From a bacterium (GTDB lineage: Bacteria; Hydrothermota; Hydrothermia; UBA1063): a DNA stretch of 39,291 nucleotides. Where the stretch lies: NCBI GenBank assembly GCA_030019025.1, contig JASEFR010000015.1:1-39291 (forward strand), read 5' to 3'. A model generated the notes under the pieces. The model was given only the letters and a program-made list of their open reading frames with translations, made no database searches and was not told the DNA's origin. A program made the position numbers and the translations under genes. Of this stretch, positions 15,619 through 24,148 are shown one piece after another. The first letter of the stretch is position 1; each line of letters starts with the position of its first letter.

Positions 15619-16922
15619 TTAATTAGCACAAGGCAGTAAACATCTTTAACATTGATGCCGGTGGGGCCTGTATAGATTAGACCTCCAATCTTTTTGAAAA
15701 AGCTAAATGAGTCATTATCTTTTAAATATTTTTCTGGTTCTAAATTTAGTATTTTTGCTTTTTTTATTGTCTCGCTGTCGCAAATTGCTCCTGCTGCATA
15801 AGTAATTCCGTCGATACCATCGGTTCCGATGCTTGTGAATACAAACTTCTCCTTTGTTTTGGAGAGTTCAATAGCCATTCTTATAGCAAGTTCTTGATTT
15901 CTCCCACCTTTTCCCTTGCCTATGACTTTGAGAGATACTTCGCCTCCTGCAACTATTGCTACCGGTTTCTGAGGTTTTTCTGCCTTTATTTCTTTAACTT
16001 TATTCAAGAAGGTCTCCACCATCTCTTCAATCTCTATGTGGAAGTCACTGCCGAGGTTTAGCACTACATACCCTAAGGATTTTAAAAATTTCTCTAATTG
16101 CAGAAGAAAGTCAGAATTTTTCAGTATTATGGTATTTTCAATTTTTTCCATTGCCAATTTACAATCTTTTAAGGTTTCTGGTATTTTTCCGTTGAGTCCT
16201 TCGGTAATTATCCGTTTTACACTTTTTGGGGCGCAATCCCAAATGCCGTATTTTTTTAGAACTTCAAAAGCGTCGCGGAAGGTGGAGGGATCGCAGGTAG
16301 TAAGCCCAGAGGCTATGAGGTCAATTCTATCATTGACGACATCAGACATCAGAAATGCATAAGATTTTTTATTGAGGTATTTTATTAATTGCCCCCCTTT
16401 TATAAGCGATAGGTGTTTTCTTACGGTGTTGATTTCCTCAATGTTGGCACCACAGGATAGTAGGAGTTTGTTTATTTTTACTAAATCTCTTAAAGGTGTT
16501 CTTGGAAGCTCCAGCATTGAAGAACCGCCTCCAGAGATGAGCAAAACAGGCTCACCGGGTGGACCTGCTTGGAGAACGTTAAGGAGATATCTTGCTGACT
16601 TTACACTTTCTCTATTGGGATATGGGTGTCCCCCTCTAAAACACCTTATTTTTTCAAACTTTTCGGTTAATTTAATATTCGTTATGAGGATTCCGCCTTC
16701 TATTTCAATGATTTTTGTTAGGGCTTTTAACATTGTATGGGCTGCCTTTCCTATAGAAATGCCATAAGGCTTCTTGCCAATTTTGTTTATGCGATTTTCA
16801 AAGATCGTCTCTATGTTGGTTTTTTCAAAGGCAAAATCTACAGCTTCTATCAGAGCTTTTCTTGTGTGGTAAAAAGTCGTAGCATTTTCCATTTTTAGTA
16901 AAACGTCTTTGTTTTTTACCAT
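15591..16922 (-). CDS. Glycerate 2-kinase (DUF4147/MOFRL family)
   Basis: The 443-residue protein has the two-domain structure of GckA/TtuD-type glycerate 2-kinases. The N-terminal domain contains GKAAHTMLKAL, FRGGHPYPNRESVKSA, LISGGGSSMLELP and INTVRKHLSLIKGGQL. The C-terminal MOFRL domain has IVAGGEVSLKVIGKGKGGRNQE cut into GGEVSL and GKGGRNQELAIR, plus FTSIGTDGIDGITYAAGA. The enzyme phosphorylates D-glycerate to 2-phosphoglycerate with ATP and feeds serine or sugar-acid breakdown into glycolysis. The ATG at 16922 has GAGGAG about 13 bases upstream, rather far; the next ATG ten codons later is an alternative. Confidence 0.9.
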   Translation of the reverse strand: MVKNKDVLLKMENATTFYHTRKALIEAVDFAFEKTNIETIFENRINKIGKKPYGISIGKAAHTMLKALTKIIEIEGGILITNIKLTEKFEKIRCFRGGHPYPNRESVKSARYLLNVLQAGPPGEPVLLISGGGSSMLELPRTPLRDLVKINKLLLSCGANIEEINTVRKHLSLIKGGQLIKYLNKKSYAFLMSDVVNDRIDLIASGLTTCDPSTFRDAFEVLKKYGIWDCAPKSVKRIITEGLNGKIPETLKDCKLAMEKIENTIILKNSDFLLQLEKFLKSLGYVVLNLGSDFHIEIEEMVETFLNKVKEIKAEKPQKPVAIVAGGEVSLKVIGKGKGGRNQELAIRMAIELSKTKEKFVFTSIGTDGIDGITYAAGAICDSETIKKAKILNLEPEKYLKDNDSFSFFKKIGGLIYTGPTGINVKDVYCLVLINEQNSIYTL

Positions 16923-16997
16923 ATATTAAGATTAACTCCTCACCCTTGAAATTCCACAAAATACTTCCAGTGCTTTGCTGTGATTGTGTCTTTCAAC

Positions 16998-17026
16998 TTG
17001 AAAAGACAAGTATTTTGAATTATATT
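16998..17026 (+). promoter_or_regulatory. Sigma-70-type promoter of the aminotransferase gene
   Basis: TTGAAA (16998-17003) and TATATT (17021-17026) are separated by 17 bases, about 30 bases ahead of the ATG at 17058. The region between the divergent glycerate kinase and aminotransferase genes is otherwise free of recognised features. Confidence 0.6.
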
Positions 17027-17057
17027 TTCTTACGAATGCTTAAACGAAGGAGGTATC

Positions 17058-18266
17058 ATGAGTTCCCACTTTACAACTCCACATTGGGAGAATTTTTTTG
17101 CGGAAAGAACAAAGTGGATAAAGAGCAGTATAATAAGGGAGCTTCTAAAATTCACACAGCAACCTGAAGTAATTTCCTTTGCAGGAGGGCTTCCTGCACC
17201 AGAACTTTTCCCAATTGATGCAATAAAAAAGGCTAGTATAGAACTTTTGGAGAAAGAAGGCCAAAAAATGCTTCAGTATGGCCCGACAGAGGGCTATCCT
17301 TTTCTTAATGAGCAGATTACGAAATATATGGGAAAGATGGGTGTTCAATGCGTACCCCAGGAGGTGCTGCCTACCAGTGGTTCTCAGCAGGCTCTTGATC
17401 TTGTAGGCAAGATATTTATAAATGAGGGTGATATTGTCTTTGTCTCAAAACCTACTTATCTTGGTGCTCTTCAAGCCTTTAATTCGTATGGACCGAGATA
17501 CGTAGGGTCTGTGATGGATGACTATGGATTGATCCCAGAAGAGGTGGAAAAGGTTCTAAAGGAGTACCGGCCAAAATTTATGTACGTGATTTCTACTTTC
17601 CACAATCCTGCAGGTGTGACAATGCCCGAAGAGAGAAGGAAAAAGCTGGTGGAGCTTGCTGAAAAGTATGATACATTTATAGTTGAGGATGACCCTTACT
17701 CAAGGCTCAGATTTGAGGGAAATGATATACCACCCCTGGTTGCGTATTCTCGCGAGAGGGTAATATATCTTGGAACCTTTTCCAAGGTTTTGGCTCCTGG
17801 ATTTCGCTTGGGATGGATAGTAGCTTCCAAGGAAGTTATTGCAAAACTTGTCCAGGCAAAACAAGGGACAGATTTACATACTTCTACCTATGTTCAATAT
17901 CTTGCAGCACACCTTTGTGCGCAAGATTTGATAGAAAGCCATCTTTCCAAGATTAGAGAAGTTTATAGAAGAAGGCGTGATATAATGTTGGACGCTATGG
18001 ATAAATATTTTCCGAAGGAAGGGTTCCACTGGACGCGACCTCAGGGTGGTCTTTTCCTGTGGGTTATTATGCCAGAAAAAATTGATAGTGTTAAATTGCT
18101 TGAAAAGGCTGTGGAGAGAAAGGTCGCCTTTGTTCCCGGTAACGCTTTCTACCCTGACCCTGAGGAAGGCAAAAATACAATGAGGCTTAACTTTTCGAAC
18201 ATGAAAGAGGAGTTAATTGTAGAGGGAATCAGGAGGCTTGGAGAGCTTCTTAAAGAAGAAGCCTAA
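17058..18266 (+). CDS. PLP-dependent class I/II aminotransferase (LysN/2-aminoadipate-like)
   Basis: The 402-residue protein has the 2-aminoadipate/MocR-like aminotransferase layout: VISFAGGLPAPELFP, LQYGPTEGYPFLNEQI, PTSGSQQALDLV, TFHNPAGVTMPEERR and VEDDPYSRLRF. Lys243 in GTFSKVLAPGFRLGW is the pyridoxal-phosphate lysine and Arg250 binds the substrate carboxylate. It lacks the GntR DNA-binding domain of MocR regulators, so it is a free enzyme. It would transfer amino groups between amino acids and 2-oxoacids such as 2-oxoglutarate; exact specificity is open (LysN-type enzymes often act on several amino acids). AAGGAGG is placed five bases before the ATG, and a promoter lies at 16998-17026. 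It could supply 2-oxoacids to the Kor enzyme encoded upstream. Confidence 0.9.
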   Translation: MSSHFTTPHWENFFAERTKWIKSSIIRELLKFTQQPEVISFAGGLPAPELFPIDAIKKASIELLEKEGQKMLQYGPTEGYPFLNEQITKYMGKMGVQCVPQEVLPTSGSQQALDLVGKIFINEGDIVFVSKPTYLGALQAFNSYGPRYVGSVMDDYGLIPEEVEKVLKEYRPKFMYVISTFHNPAGVTMPEERRKKLVELAEKYDTFIVEDDPYSRLRFEGNDIPPLVAYSRERVIYLGTFSKVLAPGFRLGWIVASKEVIAKLVQAKQGTDLHTSTYVQYLAAHLCAQDLIESHLSKIREVYRRRRDIMLDAMDKYFPKEGFHWTRPQGGLFLWVIMPEKIDSVKLLEKAVERKVAFVPGNAFYPDPEEGKNTMRLNFSNMKEELIVEGIRRLGELLKEEA

Positions 18267-18272
18267 AAGAAC

Positions 18273-18301
18273 TTGACAAAACGTTAATAAAGTATTATTC
18301 T
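18273..18301 (+). promoter_or_regulatory. Sigma-70-type promoter of the secreted sorting-domain protein
   Basis: A perfect TTGACA (18273-18278) is followed after 17 bases by TATTCT (18296-18301), about 22 bases before the ATG at 18324. It starts just after the aminotransferase stop. Confidence 0.6.
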
Positions 18302-18323
18302 ATTTAAAAAATAGGAGGTGTTT

Positions 18324-19211
18324 ATGAAAAAGGTGTGGTTGGTGGTATTGATGGGAGTGGTACTTTTAAACGCCGCTCCTACAGTAGATGGGACCGTAGA
18401 TCCTCAGAATGAGGGGTATACTCTCGTTGCTGAAAACCCCGAAAATACTGATAAAGCTGGGGCAGATCTTCTTGCCTTTTACTATGCGATTGCCAATGAC
18501 TCCCTCTATCTTGCAATAACTACTCAGAATACAAATTCATGGGATGTCGCTTATGGCTTTTCGCTCGATGTTGCTGAAGGTGGATACGTCGGCGATCCAG
18601 TCTCTGATATTAGGGATTCTTGGGGTAGGCTGCTTTATTTCCCTTCATGGAATCCAGATTATCAGATTTATTTCTGGTATAGTGGAGCAGATCAGGCGAT
18701 CACTTCTGTAGATTTCAATAGATATTCAGATGGTTCCTGGGGATACGATTTTGCTTCATTAAATTATTATGCAACCACAGGCGAATCTGGCCTTCAGGCC
18801 TTGGAGGTAGCTGTTGCCCTTACGGATATTGGTAATCCAACTCAAGTACTATCTTGTGCTTATATAGTGGGTGGTGATAACAGCTCTGCAGTAGATATAT
18901 TGCCTTATGATTCCAGTGTCTCGCTAACGGGTGGAGAAGAGTGGACGGACTGGGATGCCATCACCACTTATTTCGTTCTCAATGTGAGGGAAGGAACTGC
19001 CAAATTCAGTATGCAGCCCATTTTAAACGGGGTCAGGGTAACGGGTTTCGGAAACTATGTCCTTGAAGTTTATACTGTAGACGGTAAGAAGGTTATGACA
19101 AGAAAGGTCGCTGTGAATGGACGTGCAGATGTTATCTTTAATCTCAAACCTGGACTTTACCTTGTGAGAGAAGGAAAGCTGGGTACTTCTAAGTTTATAG
19201 TGGCAAAGTGA
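18324..19211 (+). CDS. Secreted protein with T9SS-like C-terminal sorting domain
   Basis: The 295-residue protein starts with a signal peptide (MKKVWLVVLMGVVLLNAAP). The first 200 residues form one beta-rich domain that starts TVDGTVDPQNEGY and has a central YGFSLDVAEGGYVGDP segment. This resembles the CBM9/glucodextranase-C type of carbohydrate-binding modules (uncertain). The last 60 to 70 residues form a degenerate type A sorting domain: FGNYVLEVYTVDGKKV, then LKPGLYLVREGKLGTSKFIVAK. AGGAGG is placed five bases before the ATG at 18324; a GTG at 18318 lies inside the Shine-Dalgarno sequence and is rejected. It has its own promoter and terminator, so it is a single-gene unit. It may bind sugars at the cell surface, in view of the sugar-type permeases that follow, but no substrate is known. 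Confidence 0.82.
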   Translation: MKKVWLVVLMGVVLLNAAPTVDGTVDPQNEGYTLVAENPENTDKAGADLLAFYYAIANDSLYLAITTQNTNSWDVAYGFSLDVAEGGYVGDPVSDIRDSWGRLLYFPSWNPDYQIYFWYSGADQAITSVDFNRYSDGSWGYDFASLNYYATTGESGLQALEVAVALTDIGNPTQVLSCAYIVGGDNSSAVDILPYDSSVSLTGGEEWTDWDAITTYFVLNVREGTAKFSMQPILNGVRVTGFGNYVLEVYTVDGKKVMTRKVAVNGRADVIFNLKPGLYLVREGKLGTSKFIVAK

Positions 19212-19226
19212 GTGGTATTGTGAGTA

Positions 19227-19258
19227 AAAAGGGCGAGGGCAAAGCCCTCGCCCTTTTA
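19227..19258 (+). terminator. Rho-independent terminator with a 14-base-pair stem
   Basis: AAAAGGGCGAGGGC, loop AAA, then GCCCTCGCCCTTTT make a perfect stem with an A-tract and a T-tract. It lies 16 bases after the secreted protein gene and ends only six bases before the ABC permease ATG at 19265. Confidence 0.85.
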
Positions 19259-19264
19259 TTTTGA

Positions 19265-20158
19265 ATGAAGAGTAGAAGTTTAAAAAATTTCCTGTTTGTT
19301 TTGCCCTTTTCTTTGGTGTTTTTCGTTTTTCTTCTTTTCCCTTTCTTTTACGCGTTATATCTATCTTTTTTTAAAGTCACAGACCTCTCCAATATTTTTG
19401 GAAATTTAAAATTTGTTGGTTTTAAAAATTATCTCTACGTTCTAAAGGATAAAGAGTTTCTTTACTCCATATGGCTTTCTCTTAAATATGGTTTGATGCT
19501 GATACCACTCAATATTTTTCTTTCCATTTCACTTGCACTACTCCTCAAGGGCGACCTAAAAATTAACAGGTTATACCGAACTCTTTTCTTCATGCCTTTT
19601 GTTCTTGACGCTTTTGTCGTTGGAGTTGTATGGACCATAATGTACGCCGGGCGTTATGGACTTCTTGTAAATTTGCTAAAGCCACTTATTCCTGCATCTA
19701 TTTACAATACCGGGTTTCTTGGAAATCCAAACACTGCTATGCCGGCTGTAGTTATTGCCATTTGTCTTAAGAATATTGGCTTTGGAACTATACTTTATAC
19801 TGCTGCTCTTAATAACATTTCTCCCGATATTGAGGATGCTGCCAAGATTGATGGAGCAACAGGACTTAAAAAGTTTTTCAAAATTACCTTCCCTCTGGTC
19901 AGCCACACGACCACTTTCCTCGTAATTACATGTATTATAGGTGCATTCTCCGCTTTTTCAGAATTTTTTGCGATGACAGGTGGTGGCCCCATCATCTATA
20001 AGTGGGGTGTAACACTTGGGGCCACTAAGGTTTCAGGATATTATCTCTACAATCACATTGCTAATTTGAGGCTTGGAATAGCCTCTGCGACGTCTTTTCT
20101 GCTTCTTATTTTAACTCTGGCTATTTCAATAGTTTATTCAAGGTTAACGAAAGAATGA
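19265..20158 (+). CDS. Sugar-type ABC transporter permease (MalF/UgpA-like)
   Basis: The 297-residue membrane protein has six predicted transmembrane segments. The cytoplasmic EAA loop, EDAAKIDGATGLKKFF followed by KITFPLV, contacts the ATPase. The opening FVLPFSLVFFVFLLFPFFYALYL and the loop sequence GGPIIYKWGVTLG are typical of CUT1-family sugar permeases. No Shine-Dalgarno sequence precedes the ATG and the start falls directly after a strong terminator hairpin, so expression is puzzling. Its partner permease overlaps by four bases. Neither a solute-binding protein nor an ATPase gene is adjacent, and those components must be encoded elsewhere. Confidence 0.88.
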   Translation: MKSRSLKNFLFVLPFSLVFFVFLLFPFFYALYLSFFKVTDLSNIFGNLKFVGFKNYLYVLKDKEFLYSIWLSLKYGLMLIPLNIFLSISLALLLKGDLKINRLYRTLFFMPFVLDAFVVGVVWTIMYAGRYGLLVNLLKPLIPASIYNTGFLGNPNTAMPAVVIAICLKNIGFGTILYTAALNNISPDIEDAAKIDGATGLKKFFKITFPLVSHTTTFLVITCIIGAFSAFSEFFAMTGGGPIIYKWGVTLGATKVSGYYLYNHIANLRLGIASATSFLLLILTLAISIVYSRLTKE

Positions 20159-20961
20159 AAAGGGCACCTTTTTGGAAATATTTTATTGCTACTTTCCTTC
20201 TTATAATATGCCTTTTCCCCTTCTTTTGGATGCTAATTACTTCCTTTAAACCAGAAGGCGAGGCCCTTTTACTCTCCTTGCCAAAGAAAATAACTTTTGA
20301 GAATTACCGGAAGATTTTTTTCCATTACCGTTTTTACAGGTATTTTATAAATAGTTTTATTGTTGCAACAACTTCTGCATTAGTATCGACTCTTCTTGCA
20401 TCTCTCGCTGCTTATGGGTTTGCAAAGAAGCAGTTTCCTCTCAAAAATTTTCTTTTCTGGTTTTTTATGTCCTCTATGATGGTCCCCGGGTTACTTTATG
20501 TGATTCCTCAATTTTTAATTGTTTACCAGTTTCGCTGGATAAACAGGTATGAGGGTATGATAGTACCTCATCTGGCTAATGTTTTTGGAATGTTTCTCAT
20601 AACTCAATTTTTGAAAGACCTACCGGATTCACTGCTTGAGAGTGCAAGAATAGATGGCGCCTCTGAGCTGAAGATTTTTGTTAAAATCGTTATTCCCCTT
20701 ACCCTACCTGTTGTGGCTACAGTATTTTTACTCAACTTCCAGTTTCATTGGGCAAACTTCTTATGGCAGCTTCTTGTGGCTCAAACGGAGTCGATGTATA
20801 CTGTACCGGTAGGGCTTGCCATGTTCAAGAGTGCTCATGAGGAAGCTTATGCCCTTAAGATGGCTGCGTCAACAGTGTCACTGTTGCCGATAATGATCCT
20901 TTTCTTCATTGCCCAAAGGTACTTTATTGAAGGGATAACCCAAGGCGCATTAAAAGAATAA
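20155..20961 (+). CDS. Sugar-type ABC transporter permease (MalG/UgpE-like)
   Basis: The 268-residue protein is the second inner-membrane permease of a CUT1-type importer. It opens with FLLIICLFPFFWMLITSFKP, which is characteristic of MalG-like subunits, and has the EAA loop LESARIDGASELKIF followed by KIVIPLTLP. About six transmembrane segments are seen. It would pair with the MalF-like permease to form the translocation channel. The start overlaps the first permease's stop (ATGA). No binding protein or ATPase follows; after a 76-base gap comes the unrelated ptsN-like gene. Confidence 0.9.
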   Translation: MKRAPFWKYFIATFLLIICLFPFFWMLITSFKPEGEALLLSLPKKITFENYRKIFFHYRFYRYFINSFIVATTSALVSTLLASLAAYGFAKKQFPLKNFLFWFFMSSMMVPGLLYVIPQFLIVYQFRWINRYEGMIVPHLANVFGMFLITQFLKDLPDSLLESARIDGASELKIFVKIVIPLTLPVVATVFLLNFQFHWANFLWQLLVAQTESMYTVPVGLAMFKSAHEEAYALKMAASTVSLLPIMILFFIAQRYFIEGITQGALKE

Positions 20962-21037
20962 ACGTTAGATAGAAATTATTTGATTTTATAACTGTTTGGG
21001 ATTAAACTTTAACGATTGATTTTGAAAGGAGGTAAAG

Positions 21038-21493
21038 ATGTTTGCACAACTTTTAAGAGAGGATAGAGTTATAATAAATATGAAAGCCAAAGATAAGGAT
21101 TCTGCGCTGCAGGAACTCCTTAGTGTGCTAAATTTAAAACCGGAACAGGAAAAACTTGTTTTCGAGCAGTTAAAGAAAAGAGAAGCTATAGGTTCAACTG
21201 GTGTGGGCAAAGGTGTTGCCATACCACATGCAAGAAGTGTAGTTGTTGATGATGTCCATCTTGTGGTTGGTGTTTCAAAAGAGGGTATAGATTTTCAAGC
21301 ACTCGATGGCAAACCGGTTCACCTTTTCTTTCTTTTGATCGCACCGCCGCAGGACCTCGGCGCAAGGTATCTTATAACCCTTGGAGAGATTGCAAATGTA
21401 GTTAGAAAAATTGTGTCTTCCAAAGAATATCTGAATTTTGAGACACCAAAAGAGCTCGTAGATTACCTTCTCAAAATATACAAGGAGGGTTAA
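21038..21493 (+). CDS. ptsN: PTS EIIA-like protein (PtsN/fructose IIA family)
   Basis: The 151-residue protein matches the EIIA-Ntr/fructose-IIA fold. His64 in KGVAIPHAR is the phosphorylation site, preceded by LKKREAIGSTGVGKG. Later segments include GIDFQALDGKPVHLFFLLIAPP and GEIANVVRKI. In other bacteria it is a phosphocarrier or regulator of nitrogen and potassium balance. No PTS permease, HPr or enzyme I is nearby, so a regulatory role is inferred. A strong GAAAGGAGG precedes the ATG. Its stop overlaps the next start by one base (TAATG). Confidence 0.88.
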   Translation: MFAQLLREDRVIINMKAKDKDSALQELLSVLNLKPEQEKLVFEQLKKREAIGSTGVGKGVAIPHARSVVVDDVHLVVGVSKEGIDFQALDGKPVHLFFLLIAPPQDLGARYLITLGEIANVVRKIVSSKEYLNFETPKELVDYLLKIYKEG

Positions 21494-21858
21494 TGGACCC
21501 GGTACTTGAGCTCTTGATCGCCCTCGAAAGCCTTGATGCACAGTTGGATGATTTTGAGTCAGAGGATTATGTGAAGTCCATCAGCATTACAAGTGGATCC
21601 GACGAAGATGTGGTTGCTAAACAGGTAGAGAAGCTGAAAGGCTTGAGAGAGGAGATTGTGAAGAAAATACCTGTGGCGGTGTTTAAGCGTTATGAGAAGC
21701 TAAGAAGTAAATATGGCAGGGGAGTAGCGCCTGTTATAAATGGTACTTGTTCAAATTGCTTCATGGAATTCCCTTCTGCATTGGTTTCCAGACCTGTAAA
21801 AAATAAGGCATTGGAAACTTGCCCGAATTGTGGGATTTATGTTTATTGGACCAAATGA
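21493..21858 (+). CDS. C4-type zinc-ribbon protein, short form
   Basis: The 121-residue protein has four cysteines, Cys86 and Cys89 in CSNC, Cys110 and Cys113 in CPNC, making a zinc ribbon at the C-terminus. It resembles the C-terminal half of the HP0958/DUF164-type proteins, which have a long coiled coil before a ribbon: YEKLRSKYGRGVAPV is the typical junction. The N-terminal coiled coil here is about half the usual length (the family is commonly near 240 residues). No function is assigned; family members have been linked to flagellar gene RNA or nucleic acid binding in Helicobacter, and that should not be transferred. Translation is coupled to ptsN upstream and to tyrS downstream. Confidence 0.72.
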   Translation: MDPVLELLIALESLDAQLDDFESEDYVKSISITSGSDEDVVAKQVEKLKGLREEIVKKIPVAVFKRYEKLRSKYGRGVAPVINGTCSNCFMEFPSALVSRPVKNKALETCPNCGIYVYWTK

Positions 21859-23045
21859 GGTTAGAAGAGCATCTGAATATCATAAGGTTCAACACTGTTG
21901 ATCTTTTGCCAGAAGATGAATTAATTGAGAAGTTAAGAAGCGGCAGGCCACTAAGGATCAAGTACGGAGCGGACCCCTCAAGGCCAGATCTACACCTTGG
22001 CCATTACGTTTGTTTAAAGAAACTGAAAGATTTGCAAGACCTTGGTCATCACATAATTTTTATAGTAGGTGATTTCACTGCAATGATCGGGGACCCCTCT
22101 GGACGGTCTAAGACAAGGCCGAGACTTTCACGGGAAGAGGTACGGGAAAATTCAAAAACCTATTTTGAACAAGTATTCAAAGTGCTCGACTCCGAAAAGA
22201 CTGAGATTAGATATAATTCTGAATGGCTCTCAAAACTCACCTCCCTTGAAATAGTAGAGCTATCTGCAACCTATACCGTTTCAAGGATGTTGGAGAGGGA
22301 CGATTTTAAAGAGAGATTTAAGAATAATGTTCCTATTTCTATCCACGAGTTTCTTTACCCACTATTTCAGGCCTATGATTCTGTTGCAATTAAGGCTGAC
22401 ATAGAAGTCGGCGGTACAGATCAAAGGTTTAACTTCCTCGTTGGTAGAGAGGTTCAGAAAGCTTATGGCCAAGAACCGCAGGTCATTTTGACCGTTCCTA
22501 TCTTGGAGGGTACTGACGGTAAGTTAAAAATGTCTAAATCTTATGATAACTACATTGGTTTAACAGAACCCCCATCGGAGATGTTTGGCAAAGTAATGTC
22601 TATACCAGATGAGTTGGTTCTGAAATATTACAGGCTTGTTCTTTACTACGACGATGCTAAGATGAAGGAAGTAGAAGAAAAAATGATAAAAAATCCGAGA
22701 GATTGCAAGGCCGATTTAGCTGAGAAAATTGTTGAGATTTTCTGGGGAAGTTCTGAGGCAAAGAGGGCAAGGGAAGAGTTTGATAGGGTATTCAAACGGA
22801 AGGAAGTTCCTGACGATATACCCGAATTTAGAATTCCTGAAGAGGGGATGCCTCTTATTGATATACTTGCCAAATCCGGTCTTGTTTCAAGTAAGTCGGA
22901 GGCAAGAAGACTTGTCGCCCAAAGGGCTGTGAGAATTGGAAATAGAATTGTCGAGAGTGAATTTGAACTTATTGTTCCTGATGGTGATCTCGTTATCAAG
23001 GTTGGTAAGAGGAAATTTCTTCGTGTTCTTCCCCTGATCCAATGA
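21855..23045 (+). CDS. tyrS: Tyrosyl-tRNA synthetase
   Basis: The 396-residue class I synthetase shows the HIGH-like motif HLGH at 47-50 and KMSKS at 225-229. GDFTAMIGDPSGRSKTRP lies between them, with EVGGTDQRFNFLVGREVQ as the tyrosine and ATP pocket. The C-terminus carries an S4 RNA-binding domain (GLVSSKSEARRLVAQRAVRI). The chosen ATG at 21855 overlaps the zinc-ribbon stop; a longer frame from 21819 would add 12 residues read in the neighbour's sequence. It attaches tyrosine to tRNA-Tyr. No T-box leader is apparent because it lies inside an operon. Confidence 0.95.
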   Translation: MRLEEHLNIIRFNTVDLLPEDELIEKLRSGRPLRIKYGADPSRPDLHLGHYVCLKKLKDLQDLGHHIIFIVGDFTAMIGDPSGRSKTRPRLSREEVRENSKTYFEQVFKVLDSEKTEIRYNSEWLSKLTSLEIVELSATYTVSRMLERDDFKERFKNNVPISIHEFLYPLFQAYDSVAIKADIEVGGTDQRFNFLVGREVQKAYGQEPQVILTVPILEGTDGKLKMSKSYDNYIGLTEPPSEMFGKVMSIPDELVLKYYRLVLYYDDAKMKEVEEKMIKNPRDCKADLAEKIVEIFWGSSEAKRAREEFDRVFKRKEVPDDIPEFRIPEEGMPLIDILAKSGLVSSKSEARRLVAQRAVRIGNRIVESEFELIVPDGDLVIKVGKRKFLRVLPLIQ

Positions 23046-24148
23046 AGATTCTTGTAGTAAACTGGCAGGACCTTGCTCATCCATTAAGCGGGGGGGCAGA
23101 GGTTCATCTCCATCAGTTTTTTTCTTATTTCGTGGAAAAAGGGCATTCTGTCACCCTTCTTTGTTCCTCTTACAAGGGTCTGAGTGGATTTGATGAGAAG
23201 GACGGGATTCGAATCATTAGAAAGGGAAACCGTTTTTTATTTAATTTTTTAGTCCCTTTTTACGTAAGATCACTTCTTAAAAGTGAAGATTTTGACGTTA
23301 TTGTGGAGGATGTTAATAAAATTCCATTTTTTCTCCGATTTTTTGTAAAAAAGCCAATAATTGTAGTGACTCATCACTTCTTTGGAAAGGTAATTTTCCA
23401 AGAAACCAATCCCCTTTTTGGTCTCTATGTTTATCTCTTTGAGAAGTTGTTTTTCAAAACGTACAGGAGGCTTCCCATAATAACTGTTTCCGAGAGCACA
23501 AAAGAAGAGATGGTGAAGCACGGAATATCTGATTGCTCAATAAAGGTTGTTTATAATGCGGTCAATCTTAACTTCTTTAGGCCGGGTAAAAAATCAGAGA
23601 TTCCATTTATTCTTTATCTTGGTCGATTGAAAAAGTACAAGAGAATTGACTTTTTCATCAAGTCCATTAAAGTTTTAAGAGATGAATATTATTCAGGGCC
23701 ATTAAAAGTAGAAATAGTTGGGGATGGAGATGCGAGGAAAGGCTTGGAGGAACTTGTTAAAAAATACGGATTAAGTGACGTAGTAAAGTTTACGGGTTAC
23801 GTTTCAGAGAATGTTAAGAGCGAGAAATTGCGCTCGGCGTGGTTGGTGATTAACACATCTCCTAAGGAAGGATGGGGGATCGTGGTAATGGAGGCGCAGG
23901 CTTCAGGAACACCTGTCATAGTGTTCGACTCCCCCGGTTTAAGAGAAGCAGTTAAAAACAATTTTAGTGGGTTTGTTGTGCCCTTCGGTAATATTGACCT
24001 TGTGGCTCAAAAGGCTTATGAAGTTATCTCAAGAGAGGATCTAAGGAATAGGCTCTCAGAGGGTGCTAGGAAGTGGGCCGAAGAGTTTGATATAAGTGTT
24101 TTAAGAGAAAAGTTTTATTCTACCTTTTTTGAATTTCTTAAATCTTGA
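23042..24148 (+). CDS. Glycosyltransferase family 4 protein
   Basis: The 368-residue protein has the GT-B architecture. The N-terminal acceptor domain begins ILVVNWQDLAHPLSGGAEVH, and the donor domain has ILYLGRLKKYKRIDFFIKSI, VEIVGDGDARKGLEELVKKY and the catalytic E-x7-E region SPKEGWGIVVMEAQASGTPV. The Gly-rich SGGAEVHLHQ segment is usual for GT4 mannosyl- or glucosyltransferases acting on lipid or surface glycans. It overlaps the tyrS stop (ATGA). The 3' end overlaps the 3' end of the radical SAM gene on the other strand by 34 bases. Sugar and acceptor cannot be read. Confidence 0.9.
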   Translation: MKILVVNWQDLAHPLSGGAEVHLHQFFSYFVEKGHSVTLLCSSYKGLSGFDEKDGIRIIRKGNRFLFNFLVPFYVRSLLKSEDFDVIVEDVNKIPFFLRFFVKKPIIVVTHHFFGKVIFQETNPLFGLYVYLFEKLFFKTYRRLPIITVSESTKEEMVKHGISDCSIKVVYNAVNLNFFRPGKKSEIPFILYLGRLKKYKRIDFFIKSIKVLRDEYYSGPLKVEIVGDGDARKGLEELVKKYGLSDVVKFTGYVSENVKSEKLRSAWLVINTSPKEGWGIVVMEAQASGTPVIVFDSPGLREAVKNNFSGFVVPFGNIDLVAQKAYEVISREDLRNRLSEGARKWAEEFDISVLREKFYSTFFEFLKS

